Assembly (NCBI GenBank): GCA_964413265.1
Contig: CAYPRX010000088.1
Coordinates: 1-64,000 of the forward strand
Reading direction: 5' to 3'
Source of the DNA: CAVYGN01 sp964413265
GTDB taxonomy: Bacteria; Spirochaetota; Brevinematia; Brevinematales; JAOACQ01
DNA length: 64,000 nucleotides
The notes under the pieces were generated by a model. That model ran no database searches and was not told the DNA's origin. It saw nothing but the letters and a program-made list of their open reading frames with translations. Of this stretch, positions 49,647 to 58,427 are shown piece by piece. How positions within the stretch are numbered: position 1 is the stretch's first letter; every line of letters begins with the position of its first letter. Made by a program: the position numbers and the translations under genes.

Positions 49647-51389
49647 TCAAGATGCTGCCTGTGCTTTGAGCCTCTTGTCAATAAGCCTTAAGATATAACT
49701 AAATCCGTCAAAGGCTTCCTCGTATAAAGAACACCATGCCTCAAGGGTAGAAGTTGTTAAACCTCCATTCATGGTCATTGAAGATATGGTTTCGATGGAA
49801 CCCTGCATTGTAAATTCGATCAAGCGGGCAAGAAGGGAATTTTCATGTGCACATTTTAGGAAAAAGGTATCGAATTCCGTCATTGTATGATATTCTTCCA
49901 CCGAATCCTTGTTGTTTTTAAATTTTTTCAACGCTCCTTTGGAGGCATAATAAGCCTTCATTGAGAATTCTTCCACTTTGATTAATTCTTCTTTTAATTC
50001 TTTAAGGAGATTGAGAAAGCCTGATTCATTGGAGGGCTTCGATTCTGCCTTAACTTCTTTATTTAATGGAGAGGAGCTGCCAAGAGTCTTTAGGACTTCA
50101 ATTAATGGCAGATGCTTTGCACCCTTTATCAGAGCTCCGCCCTCGGTTGAATTAATGACGCTGGAGCTTGTTTCATGAATTTCCTTTTTAAACCATTCGA
50201 GAAATGTCAAAAATTTTCTGTCGGTCGAAACCATTTTTCCATCCCAGCCCTCTATTTCTATTCTGTCTGAGAGAAGAAGCATTTTTGAATTATAATTTTC
50301 GTAGGTCTCAATGCGGTTTATCCTGTAATATAATAATTCTTCGAGAATGCTGCCCCTGATATGGGTCTGCTTATGCGGATAAGAAAGATCCTGACCGATA
50401 AAAATGATCGGATCGCATTTCAGGTATCTTGCGAGATCAAAAGCCGAGGTTGATACTGAACCGCCACAGAGCAGTTCCCCCTTTTCACCCCAGAATTTCT
50501 TCAGTTCTTTATATATAGGTAAGGTAGAATCGAAAATGAAGATATTTCCTTGAGAGAATTTCGCAAAGCTCATGAATGAAGCGGCAGAGTCGATGACGAG
50601 ACGGGAAGAGCCGTTGAAGGCGTACAGCAGGTAAAGAGAGTTTTTATCCTGAGGATCGACGCTGACAACAAAATCCGCAAGTATTCCGTAATTGCAGAGG
50701 TTAATATATGCAGTATCAGTAGAAATAATTGCAACTCTGTCCTGATATTTTTTAAGAACATCTATGTTTTTAGAAAGGGACGGGCCTGCCCCTACAATAA
50801 CGGCTGGTTTACCTGTAAAATTGTGCCTGATATCATTAATCCCCGGCAGTTTAAAATAGTAGGAAGAATTTTTGATAATATTTCTGAGCCAGACTTTCTG
50901 AAACCTTTTTAATGTTGCCTTGTTAATCTGTTTTTTGGAAAGATAAGCCGAAATAATCCCCTCAAGGGAAGACATAATGTCGGGATAGAGATTAAAATAG
51001 GGACGGTGGATATAGAAGCTAAGTTCCTTTATGCCATTTTCTTCCAGAAAATTGATTATGAGGTCCTTGTCCTGCTTTATGATCTTTACCCTGGGATCAG
51101 CAATGATCTTTTTGGTATCAGGGAACTTTTCAGCGGCTTCCATAATATCATTATCCGGTTCAAATACAATTATCCGCAGTTCTGTGTTCTTTAAAATATA
51201 ATCAATAATGTAACCGAAGCCGAAACCGGCTATCAGTACCCACTCCATGCCGGTATTGAAATTTTTTACCACTCTTTCGGCCTCCCTGTACGGCTGAGAC
51301 GAATGAAGTGTAAATGATCGGCCGCTATGATGAATCCTTGCGTTTCTGAAGCCATCCTTTTCCAGTAATTCTATTGAATATGAACCCAT
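49647..51389 (-). CDS. DUF115 / motility-associated factor glycosyltransferase (Maf-like)
   Basis: 580 residues of the DUF115 (6-hydroxymethylpterin diphosphokinase MptE-like) fold. The core Rossmann motif is PAVIVGAGPSLSKNIDVLKKY, and CDPIIFIGQDLSYPHKQTHI follows. Maf proteins transfer nonulosonic acids such as pseudaminic or legionaminic acid to flagellins in other bacteria. Its position next to flaA suggests glycosylation of flagellar proteins, but this is inferred and no sugar-synthesis genes are in the window. It is 16 bases after the penicillin-binding protein gene. Confidence 0.85.
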   Translation of the reverse strand: MGSYSIELLEKDGFRNARIHHSGRSFTLHSSQPYREAERVVKNFNTGMEWVLIAGFGFGYIIDYILKNTELRIIVFEPDNDIMEAAEKFPDTKKIIADPRVKIIKQDKDLIINFLEENGIKELSFYIHRPYFNLYPDIMSSLEGIISAYLSKKQINKATLKRFQKVWLRNIIKNSSYYFKLPGINDIRHNFTGKPAVIVGAGPSLSKNIDVLKKYQDRVAIISTDTAYINLCNYGILADFVVSVDPQDKNSLYLLYAFNGSSRLVIDSAASFMSFAKFSQGNIFIFDSTLPIYKELKKFWGEKGELLCGGSVSTSAFDLARYLKCDPIIFIGQDLSYPHKQTHIRGSILEELLYYRINRIETYENYNSKMLLLSDRIEIEGWDGKMVSTDRKFLTFLEWFKKEIHETSSSVINSTEGGALIKGAKHLPLIEVLKTLGSSSPLNKEVKAESKPSNESGFLNLLKELKEELIKVEEFSMKAYYASKGALKKFKNNKDSVEEYHTMTEFDTFFLKCAHENSLLARLIEFTMQGSIETISSMTMNGGLTTSTLEAWCSLYEEAFDGFSYILRLIDKRLKAQAAS

Positions 51390-51405
51390 TGGATTCTCTC
51401 CCCAG

Positions 51406-53001
51406 CTAGTCGTTTGTAAAGAATGAAGTTGAAGTGATCATTCTCCTTATGATGTTTGCGAAGACCGGCGCTGCTACAAGTCCGCCGCTATGATAATCGC
51501 CATGCGGTTTGCTTATTACAACGACAACCGTGTATTTAGGCCTGATGGAAGGTACATAGCCGACGAATACAGCGTTAAACAGGTCCGTATAGTATCCAGC
51601 CCCCTTTTCCTTAGCTATCTGGCCTGTGCCGGTCTTTCCTGCTATTGTTATGCCTTCTATTTTTGCTTTTATCGCTGTCCCGTTTTCACTGACTACTTTT
51701 TCCATCATTGATAAAAGCTCAGAACTGGTTTCAGAAGAAATAACCCTGTAATTTCTCATATCAGGGTTATAGATATTGCTGCCCTTCTCATCAATTATGC
51801 TTCGTATGAGAACCGGTGTTTTGTAAATTCCTTCATTTGCTATAACACTTGAGGCGACGGATAACTGAAGCGCTGTGACCCCGATTTCCTGGCCTATAGA
51901 AATCATATATTTTGACAGAATTGACCACTTGCCAGGCGGTCTTAGTATACCGCTTGAATTTTCCGAAAGAGGCAGGGGGATGCTCTCGCCAAAGCCGAAT
52001 TTTTTCAGAAAATTATAAAAATCATGTTTTCCAAAGCTGTCGGCTAACTGCACCATACCGACATTGCAGGACTTCTGAATAATGGCGGTAAGATCGACCT
52101 TGCCATGCGCCCTCTCACATGAAAAAGTTTGATCATCTATGGTGGCGAAACCCGGACAGTCATAAACAGGATAAGTCGGTGTGGCGTATTTATTTTCAAT
52201 TGCGAAGGCAGCGCTGAACTGCTTCATAGCAGAACCTGGTTCGAAAATACTTGAATTCGCTCGTGACTGAAGATTTAAGGGTGTAGCACTTTTTAAGTTA
52301 TTCGGATCGTAAGAAGGAAAGCTAACTATTGAAAGTATTTCCATGGTACTGTTGTCAACTATCACAACACTGCCATATTCCGCTTTATTCTCGATAATTC
52401 CATTTTTCAGCTCGTCAAAAACGATCGACGAAAGTTCAGAATCAAGGGTTGTATAAATAGTATATCCCTTGGAAAGATAACTGTTCATTGACAGCTCAAG
52501 ACCTGACAGCCCCGTATTGTCTATACCTACAACTCCTATTATATGCGCAACTGCCGCAGATGAATAAAACCGTCCTTCTTCATTAATAATGCCCAGTTCA
52601 TCCTGGACAATAATATTACTTTTTTTGAGAACTGAAACCATATCCCTTATGGAGGAACTTTCGCTGGGGGTCATCTTTCTTTTTATCCAGATAAAACCCC
52701 TGTTGCTATTTAAAAGATATAAATCGTTTGTCAGGTTGTGATGGGCCGACAGAATATTGTAAAAGTAACGCTTACTGGCGTCACTCATCAATTTAGGTCT
52801 CGCGTAAAGTGAGTAGAAAGCTGAGCTTACAGCCAGATCCTTTGAATTTCTGTCTATTATTGATCCGCGTGTACTTGTATTGACTGGAAAAGTTTTTAAA
52901 CGAGGATCCGGGAAAAGTGAGATTGATACAATTCTAATCTCCAGAAGGATAAAAAATAGAATAAATAATAAGAAAATTACAACGATCCTGTTCTCACGCA
53001 T
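51406..53001 (-). CDS. Penicillin-binding protein, FtsI/PBP2-type transpeptidase
   Basis: 531 residues. An N-terminal membrane anchor (about 5-27) is followed by a dimerisation domain (STRGSIIDRNSKDLAVS) and a transpeptidase domain. The active-site motifs are Ser257 in FEPGSAMK, SCN from Ser311 and KTG from Lys456. It is a monofunctional class B enzyme that cross-links peptidoglycan, as in division (FtsI) or elongation (PBP2). No PASTA domain is seen. The division gene cluster is not in the window. Confidence 0.93.
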   Translation of the reverse strand: MRENRIVVIFLLFILFFILLEIRIVSISLFPDPRLKTFPVNTSTRGSIIDRNSKDLAVSSAFYSLYARPKLMSDASKRYFYNILSAHHNLTNDLYLLNSNRGFIWIKRKMTPSESSSIRDMVSVLKKSNIIVQDELGIINEEGRFYSSAAVAHIIGVVGIDNTGLSGLELSMNSYLSKGYTIYTTLDSELSSIVFDELKNGIIENKAEYGSVVIVDNSTMEILSIVSFPSYDPNNLKSATPLNLQSRANSSIFEPGSAMKQFSAAFAIENKYATPTYPVYDCPGFATIDDQTFSCERAHGKVDLTAIIQKSCNVGMVQLADSFGKHDFYNFLKKFGFGESIPLPLSENSSGILRPPGKWSILSKYMISIGQEIGVTALQLSVASSVIANEGIYKTPVLIRSIIDEKGSNIYNPDMRNYRVISSETSSELLSMMEKVVSENGTAIKAKIEGITIAGKTGTGQIAKEKGAGYYTDLFNAVFVGYVPSIRPKYTVVVVISKPHGDYHSGGLVAAPVFANIIRRMITSTSFFTND

Positions 53002-53147
53002 AGATAGTCCTTATGGATTCTTATTATAAAAAAAGTTATATGAAATAGCTATTTTTGACTGTTTACCTGCTTCTCTTTATTTCTAAATCTCATGTTCCGA
53101 AAAATAATTGCCGTGTGAATAAATAATTAACTGTTCCGGAGGAAATT

Positions 53148-54551
53148 ATGGCATCATTATTCAACCTTCTGCTGTTCATCTCCTATAAAGCATTAATTGT
53201 CGGAATATTTTATTTCACATTGCAGTATTTTAATATTCGCCTTGATATACTGGCTTTATATTTTTACATTTTCCTGTCTTTTTTCCAGCTTTTATACGTC
53301 ATATTCCAGGCATTTTCAGGAACAGGCAGTAAAAAAGACCCTTCTCTCCGGCAATTCGGTGTCATTTCCCAGTACACCCCGATAATAACCATTTTGATGG
53401 AAATCCTTATGTTATCACTGTCCTGTTATTATCTAATCAAACTTGAAAATGACCTCACAAGCATTCTGCTTATCTTTACATCCATTATCCCTATCCATAC
53501 AGTTTATTATTATCTCAATACAGTATCCTTCGGCTTTATTATAAAAAAAAGAAACATGAAGATCGGGGAAGTTAATATTTTTTCCTTTTTTTTATTTATA
53601 TTGATTATTTTTTTCGAACCGGCTGCTTATATTTTTTTTAAATACTTCTACAGCGGCACAAGAAAATTCCCGGATTTAAAGATATTGATTTCAGGCATAA
53701 ATATGACGGGCATAGATATATCACTTTTTACACTTACTATGCTTATCAACGGGATAGTAATTTTTCTATTTTTATATTATAAAAAAAACAAAGCAAAAAG
53801 TATTTACAAAATTATTGGGAATCTTTCCCTTGTCAACAGTCCCGGAGAAATCAGAATTAATGACATTAATGAATACGGCTATATTGAAACTGGAATAAGG
53901 GATCTCCAGAAAAGGCTATTCAGTGAAAAAGAGAGTTTTATGCTTATTAATGACTATGTATCTAAAAATATGAGAGATGAAATTAAAAAAAGCGGAATTG
54001 TGCTTGAAGGGGAAGAAAAAACAGCTGTAGTAGTTACCATACGGATCGGATTCTATATATATGACTATACCCCTGGAAAATATATTAAACTTTTAAACAG
54101 TATTTTCAATCTTATTGGAGAATATGCCGAAGAATATGAGGCTTATCCGTTTTTTCAACTGAACAGGGCTGTCATAATCTACGGGGTTCCATATTATTAT
54201 GAACATTCAAAATTAAATGCTATCGAGGCCACACAGGAAATGATTACCGATATTGAAAATTTGATAAACAATGAGGGGGGAACGGTTTCAATACATGCTG
54301 GCATTTACAGCGGCACCGTTGTCACGGGAGCTTTAAATACTAAGGGCAAGGGAATCCTGGAATATTCCGCCACTGGAGAAGGAATCGAAGTATCAGAAAA
54401 GATCGCCTGGGCGGCTGAAAATATAGATGCCCGAATACTGGTTTCTTATGACATGATTGATGGTCTTAAAAATAAATTTTATCCAGACAGGACATTAAAA
54501 TTGAAATTGATAAATAGCGGGGAAATTCTATTGGCGCAATTAAAAGTTTAA
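53148..54551 (+). CDS. Membrane protein with degenerate class III nucleotide cyclase domain
   Basis: 467 residues. Six or so hydrophobic helices span about residues 5-215, then a class III cyclase homology domain (about 280-467). The expected fold is visible: VVVTIRIGF, FFQLNRAVIIYGVP, SIHAGIYSGTVVTGAL and EYSATGEGIEVSEKIA. The two metal-binding Asp positions read Arg299 and Asn339, and the C-terminal Asn and Arg of the transition-state site are also absent. So it is unlikely to make cAMP or cGMP and may be a signalling or dimerisation scaffold. CCGGAGG precedes the ATG. Confidence 0.82.
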   Translation: MASLFNLLLFISYKALIVGIFYFTLQYFNIRLDILALYFYIFLSFFQLLYVIFQAFSGTGSKKDPSLRQFGVISQYTPIITILMEILMLSLSCYYLIKLENDLTSILLIFTSIIPIHTVYYYLNTVSFGFIIKKRNMKIGEVNIFSFFLFILIIFFEPAAYIFFKYFYSGTRKFPDLKILISGINMTGIDISLFTLTMLINGIVIFLFLYYKKNKAKSIYKIIGNLSLVNSPGEIRINDINEYGYIETGIRDLQKRLFSEKESFMLINDYVSKNMRDEIKKSGIVLEGEEKTAVVVTIRIGFYIYDYTPGKYIKLLNSIFNLIGEYAEEYEAYPFFQLNRAVIIYGVPYYYEHSKLNAIEATQEMITDIENLINNEGGTVSIHAGIYSGTVVTGALNTKGKGILEYSATGEGIEVSEKIAWAAENIDARILVSYDMIDGLKNKFYPDRTLKLKLINSGEILLAQLKV

Positions 54552-55006
54552 ACTTCTTTCCTTATTTTGAGTTTTTCCAAAACCATATCTTTAACTGATG
54601 CGCCTTCGGCCCTGCCTCTGACCCGACTCATCACTTCTTTCATAACCTTTCCCATGTCAGATGGAGAGTTAGCATCAAGTTCTTTAATTACCCCCACTGT
54701 AATATCCTCCAATTCCTTTTCAGTGAGAGCAGGAGGAAGGAGGGTCGATAAATATTCAATTTCCGCCTTTTCCTTATCGGAAAGATCGGTCCGGTCAGCA
54801 CTTATGAATTCCTGCATTACTTCTTTTTTTTGTTTGATAGTCTTCTGAATAAAAGAAAGGATATCTTCATCCGTCAGGTCTTTCTTTGTGTTAATCACTT
54901 CATATTTTAAGTCCGATACGAGCATTGAGAGAACATTCGTAAGAAACTTGTCCTGCTTTTTCCTTGCCTCGATATATTTTTTCTGAATATCGTCGAATAA
55001 AGACAT
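54548..55006 (-). CDS. yqeY: GatB/YqeY domain protein
   Basis: 152 residues of the YqeY family: MSLFDDIQKKYIEARKKQDKF, VLSMLVSDLKYEVIN, then a helical tail domain similar to the C-terminus of GatB (DMGKVMKEVMSRVRGRAEGASVKDMVLEKL). It often lies near rpsU, as here; its role is not settled, but a link with tRNA-dependent amidation or the ribosome has been proposed. Its stop overlaps the cyclase-like gene by four bases. Confidence 0.92.
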   Translation of the reverse strand: MSLFDDIQKKYIEARKKQDKFLTNVLSMLVSDLKYEVINTKKDLTDEDILSFIQKTIKQKKEVMQEFISADRTDLSDKEKAEIEYLSTLLPPALTEKELEDITVGVIKELDANSPSDMGKVMKEVMSRVRGRAEGASVKDMVLEKLKIRKEV

Positions 55007-55018
55007 ATTAATATCTCT

Positions 55019-55231
55019 TTAGATATAACGGCTCATCAAGCGCATTTTACGTATCTTTTTTTCAATCTTTCTCTGGACTGTTGAGATCTTTTTCTTTCTT
55101 GACTCGGAGGGTTTTTCATAAAAACGGTGCTTTTTTTCCTCAGTAAGAATGCCGTCCTTTTCAACCTCTTTCTTGAACCTTTTCAATGCAGAATCAACAG
55201 ATTCATTGTCTCTGACATCAACCTGGAGCAT
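55019..55231 (-). CDS. rpsU: 30S ribosomal protein S21
   Basis: 70 residues: MLQVDVRDNESVDSALKRFKKEVEKDGILTEEKKHRFYEKPSESRKKK then a basic helical tail. This protein helps 30S subunits engage the mRNA leader. The ATG at 55231 lies six bases after GAGGTG; a GTG at 55240 is in frame but overlaps that box. It is between hit and yqeY, 12 bases from the latter. Confidence 0.95.
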   Translation of the reverse strand: MLQVDVRDNESVDSALKRFKKEVEKDGILTEEKKHRFYEKPSESRKKKISTVQRKIEKKIRKMRLMSRYI

Positions 55232-55261
55232 TAATATCACCTCTTTAAATAATTTAAAATC

Positions 55262-55603
55262 TTATCCCGGTGGCCAGCCGAAGACCCTTCCTCCAAGAAG
55301 ATGAAAATGAATATGGAAAACGGATTGCAGTGCATCCCTGTTGCAGTTTGCAATGACCCTGTATCCGTTGCGGTCTATTTTCATTTCTGCGGCTATATGT
55401 TGAATAGCCTTGAAAAGGTCCGCATATACAGAATAATCCTTCACATCATTTAAGGTTCTTATATGAACCCTGGGAATAATTACAACATGCACGGGGGCCT
55501 GAGGATTGACATCCTTAAAAGCCACTACCTTCTCATCTTCAAAAATTATATTTGAAGGAATCTCTCTGCTGATTATTTTGCAAAAAATGCAATCGGCAGC
55601 CAT
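55262..55603 (-). CDS. HIT family (histidine triad) nucleotide-binding protein
   Basis: 113 residues. The triad H97-x-H99-x-H101 sits in SVFHIHFHLLGGR, and the N-terminal CIFCKIISREIPS has the CxxC of the zinc-bearing HinT type. These enzymes hydrolyse nucleotide phosphoramidates. It leads the hit-rpsU-yqeY operon; a ~30-base gap separates it from rpsU. Confidence 0.93.
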   Translation of the reverse strand: MAADCIFCKIISREIPSNIIFEDEKVVAFKDVNPQAPVHVVIIPRVHIRTLNDVKDYSVYADLFKAIQHIAAEMKIDRNGYRVIANCNRDALQSVFHIHFHLLGGRVFGWPPG

Positions 55604-55629
55604 TTAAATCCCCTGTAATTAAGACATAT

Positions 55630-55658
55630 ATTATAATTAATTAAATTGTATATTGCAA
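55630..55658 (-). promoter_or_regulatory. Sigma-70 promoter for hit-rpsU-yqeY
   Basis: Minus-strand TTGCAA (complement of 55653-55658) and a perfect TATAAT (complement of 55630-55635) are 17 bp apart, about 26 bases before the hit start. The -35 matches at four of six positions. Confidence 0.5.
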
Positions 55659-55677
55659 AAAATATGTACAAATTTTC

Positions 55678-55705
55678 TTGACATATCCAAAATTAAGAGT
55701 ATTAT
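55678..55705 (+). promoter_or_regulatory. Sigma-70 promoter of the acidic zinc-ribbon gene
   Basis: A perfect TTGACA (55678-55683) and TATTAT (55700-55705, five of six) are 16 bp apart. About 60 bases of leader precede the ATG at 55763. It is divergent from the hit promoter. Confidence 0.6.
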
Positions 55706-55762
55706 TATTATACAATATTTGAATCGGCAGCAAAGAGAAATGCCGTGGTAGGGAGCAGTGGT

Positions 55763-56167
55763 ATGTATATGAAGGACATGATGGGAAATTCTATTGCTGA
55801 TGACGCTGAGTTCGATGATTTAGACGATTTCGATTATGTTGATCAGTTTATTTCAAAGGATGAAGAAGGAGATGAGACATCAGATTTGAATGACGAGTTG
55901 GATGATCTTGATGATCTTTATGTCGATGAGGGAGATGACATAGACGAGCTGGGAAACGGTGTCGAGGAATTCGATGAAGAAGAAGAAGATGAAAATTCCG
56001 AAGATGAAGATATAAACGATATGGATGAGGAACTTGAAGCCCGCTTTATTTGTGAGGACTGCGGGCATAAATGGCTTGATTTTGTTACTGAGACCGATGA
56101 GGAAAACGATCTGCTTGAAACAAGCTGCCCGCTTTGCGGTTCACAGAACGTTTCGATGGAAAGATGA
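55763..56167 (+). CDS. Acidic protein with C-terminal zinc ribbon, unknown function
   Basis: 134 residues in two parts. Residues 1-92 are overwhelmingly Asp/Glu with few hydrophobics and are probably disordered. Residues 94-134 form a zinc ribbon with C97-x2-C100 and C122-x2-C125 (ICEDCGHKW, SCPLCGSQNV). ATG 55763 is seven bases after GGGAG; a GTG at 55745 would overlap the leader. It stands alone between a divergent promoter and a terminator. The layout suggests a protein- or nucleic-acid-binding accessory factor, but I do not recognise the family. Confidence 0.85.
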   Translation: MYMKDMMGNSIADDAEFDDLDDFDYVDQFISKDEEGDETSDLNDELDDLDDLYVDEGDDIDELGNGVEEFDEEEEDENSEDEDINDMDEELEARFICEDCGHKWLDFVTETDEENDLLETSCPLCGSQNVSMER

Positions 56168-56182
56168 AAATTGACCCCCGCT

Positions 56183-56215
56183 AAAAAGGGCTGTCATAAA
56201 AGACAGCCCTTTTTT
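56183..56215 (+). terminator. Rho-independent terminator after the zinc-ribbon gene
   Basis: GGGCTGTC (56188-56195) pairs with GACAGCCC (56202-56209) around ATAAAA, with A-run on the left and TTTTTT (56210-56215) on the right. It ends 15 to 48 bases after the stop codon. Confidence 0.9.
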
Positions 56216-56256
56216 AAATGCAGGAAAAATTATTTAAAAGCAGGGAGAGAATTTTT

Positions 56257-56616
56257 ATGCCTGAAAATAGAAGATTCTCAAGGATCGGATTCAAAATCAA
56301 CTGCAATTTTAAGACAAAAACAAGTGATTATTCATGCAGGGTTATAAATCTTTCTTTAAAAGGACTTCTTGCTGAGATAGATGAAGATTTTAATCCTGAT
56401 GATCTTAAAGCCGGGATTATTGAAATAAGCCTCATTAATTCGGATATCAAAATCTCCTTTGAATCCAGGCTTGCACATTTGGACGGAAAACTTGCAGGAT
56501 TCATATTTGTCAGGACTGATGTTGAAAGCATAACACATCTGCGCTCGATCCTTGAAGCTAATACTGGAAATCCCAATAAAATAGAAAGCGAATTGCAATT
56601 CCTGATCGAAAAGTGA
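56257..56616 (+). CDS. PilZ domain protein (probable cyclic di-GMP effector)
   Basis: 119 residues. The two PilZ motifs are visible: the Arg-rich RRFSRIGFKI at the N-terminus and NLSLKGLLAEI (the D/N-x-S-x-x-G element). The rest is a small beta-barrel. Such proteins often link c-di-GMP to motility or envelope functions; flagellar genes are nearby, but no direct partner. ATG 56257 follows GGGAGAG. It has no clear promoter of its own, only 41 bases from the previous terminator. Confidence 0.82.
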   Translation: MPENRRFSRIGFKINCNFKTKTSDYSCRVINLSLKGLLAEIDEDFNPDDLKAGIIEISLINSDIKISFESRLAHLDGKLAGFIFVRTDVESITHLRSILEANTGNPNKIESELQFLIEK

Positions 56617-56620
56617 AGGT

Positions 56621-57244
56621 CTAGTAAGATTTTTCAGCGCTTATCAAATGTATAATAGAAGCTCCCGCAGCCGCTTTAATCAGATCTCCGAGAATAAACG
56701 GAAAGACCCCTAACTGCAAAAGAGTGCAAACACCTGGGTAACTGCCCTTTACCAGGTACAGCCAGAAACCGAGCTGAATTAAACCTGGAATATAAACCAG
56801 TACTGTCTGGCTTATGAGTATGAAAATGAAAATCCAGGGTAATTTTCCGGTGAAGGGGTAATTTTCCGTTAAATGTCCTATAAACATAGCGGCAATAATA
56901 AATCCTATAATGTAACCGCCTGTAGGACCTGCTAAAACGGAAATTCCACCTGAAAAACCGGCAAACCATGGTATTCCGGCAGCTCCAAGGACCGCATATA
57001 ATAGCGCGCTTGAGCCACCCCACCACTTTCCCAGCAGAACGCCCAGAAGGACAGCCCCGAGTGTCTGTCCAGTTATTGGAACTGGCGTCCAGGGTAGGTA
57101 GATTTTGATCTGAGCTAGGGCTCCGATAAGGCAGGCCCCGGCGAAAGCAAGAATAATTCGGGAAGAAATCGCCGATTCACTCCGCCACTTATAAAAACCG
57201 TTAAGTAACTTGGAGAAATTGCTTTCAATTGTATTTGGATGCAT
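56621..57244 (-). CDS. bioY: Biotin transporter BioY
   Basis: 207 residues with about six transmembrane helices. The BioY motifs include LPWTPVPITGQTLGAVLLG and GFSGGISVLAGPTGGYIIGFIIAA. It is the S-component of an ECF-type vitamin importer; energy-coupling subunits would be encoded elsewhere, or it works alone. Codes a short charged N-terminal segment (residues 1-25). A GGAGGTGTATTA box lies before the ATG. It converges with the PilZ gene, four bases apart. Confidence 0.95.
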   Translation of the reverse strand: MHPNTIESNFSKLLNGFYKWRSESAISSRIILAFAGACLIGALAQIKIYLPWTPVPITGQTLGAVLLGVLLGKWWGGSSALLYAVLGAAGIPWFAGFSGGISVLAGPTGGYIIGFIIAAMFIGHLTENYPFTGKLPWIFIFILISQTVLVYIPGLIQLGFWLYLVKGSYPGVCTLLQLGVFPFILGDLIKAAAGASIIHLISAEKSY

Positions 57245-57275
57245 ATTAATACACCTCCGGATTGTATGCTCTTAG

Positions 57276-57304
57276 ATTGTATATCATACCCCATTTATTG
57301 TCAA
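57276..57304 (-). promoter_or_regulatory. Sigma-70 promoter of bioY with nearby repeats
   Basis: Minus-strand TTGACA (complement of 57299-57304) is perfect; TACAAT (complement of 57276-57281, five of six) is 17 bp away. The heptamer ATTGTAT occurs twice (57261-57267 and 57276-57282) on the plus strand around the -10 and start, a possible operator. It does not look like the usual BirA box. Confidence 0.55.
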
Positions 57305-57322
57305 CCAGAATTTTAATTGGGT

Positions 57323-58414
57323 TTACGAATTATGTATAAGAGTCTGTCCGAGCTGGCCGCAGGCGGCTCTTATTTCAGTGCCCTTGCTCTTCCTCAAAAC
57401 AAAAGGTATTTTTCGGGATGAAAGAAATTCCATAAATTTAACTATCGATTTTTCGGAAGGGCGGAAATATGGAAGATCTTCCGCTGGATTGAAGGCTATT
57501 AAATTAAGATTAAAGGTGATTCCTGAAAGCAGATCTTTAAGAGCAGCGGCATCCGTTTCAGTATCGTTGATGTTTTCCATAAGGACGTATTCAAAAGTTA
57601 TCCTCCTTTTTGTTATGCTCTGGTATTCCCTTAAAGTCTTCATCAAAACAGAAAGAGGATATTTTTTTGATATCGGCATAAGGCTTGCTCTTTTGGCCTG
57701 AAGAGCGGATTGAAGGGAAACTGCGAGACGAACCTGGAAATTTTCATTCTGCAGTTTCTTTATCTGCGGGACAATTCCAGATGTTGAGATAGTGAAATGA
57801 CGGCTTCCCAGGTTGTAGCCGATAGAATTATTTAAGATACTGATAGACTTGATCACATTCTCATAGTTCAGGAGGGGTTCACCCATGCCCATGAAAACAA
57901 TATTTGATATTTTTCTTCTGGTGTTGCGGCTTCCGGCTTGAAGGCTGTTTTTTAACAGGTACTCTTCGGCAAGAAGAACCTGAGAGATAATCTCTGAAAT
58001 ATTGAGGTTTCTCTTGAATCCTGCATGTCCTGTGGCACAGAAGGAACACGCCAGCGGGCAACCTATCTGAGAGGAAATACAGAATGTAATTCTCGATCTG
58101 TCCTCCCCTGACAGGTAGTCATCGGCATAGATAAGTACAGATTCGATAAAATTACCGTCTGAAGTCTCGAATAGAAACTTTATAGCGTTCGATTGACTGT
58201 CTGTGAGTGCATCCCTGAGGCTCAAATTGGCGATGATAAATCCGCTCTTCAATTTTTCTCTTATATTCTTAGGAACGTCAGACATTCTATCAAATGAAAG
58301 AATAAATTTTGAATATACCCATTTGTAGATCTGTACTGCCAGATATGACTGGTAACCCTCTGCCAGAAAGAGGCTTTTTAATTCCTCAGGCTGGAAGGAT
58401 AATAATTTTTCCAA
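57323..58414 (-). CDS. rlmN: Dual-specificity 23S rRNA/tRNA adenine-C2 methyltransferase RlmN
   Basis: 363 residues of radical SAM enzyme. The cluster motif C119-x3-C123-x2-C126 is in CPLACSFC, with GMGEPLLNYENV and the methyl-transfer Cys352 near the end (IRAACGQL). It methylates A2503 of 23S rRNA and A37 of some tRNAs. It is 14 bases from the radical SAM gene upstream and probably ends a five-gene minus-strand run from coaD. Confidence 0.95.
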   Translation of the reverse strand: MEKLLSFQPEELKSLFLAEGYQSYLAVQIYKWVYSKFILSFDRMSDVPKNIREKLKSGFIIANLSLRDALTDSQSNAIKFLFETSDGNFIESVLIYADDYLSGEDRSRITFCISSQIGCPLACSFCATGHAGFKRNLNISEIISQVLLAEEYLLKNSLQAGSRNTRRKISNIVFMGMGEPLLNYENVIKSISILNNSIGYNLGSRHFTISTSGIVPQIKKLQNENFQVRLAVSLQSALQAKRASLMPISKKYPLSVLMKTLREYQSITKRRITFEYVLMENINDTETDAAALKDLLSGITFNLNLIAFNPAEDLPYFRPSEKSIVKFMEFLSSRKIPFVLRKSKGTEIRAACGQLGQTLIHNS

Positions 58415-58427
58415 TCAGCTTCCCCCT

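Noticed and set aside
55745..55765. GTG 55745 as the start of the acidic zinc-ribbon protein
   Set aside because: The ribosome-binding-like GGGAG lies downstream of it and fits ATG 55763.
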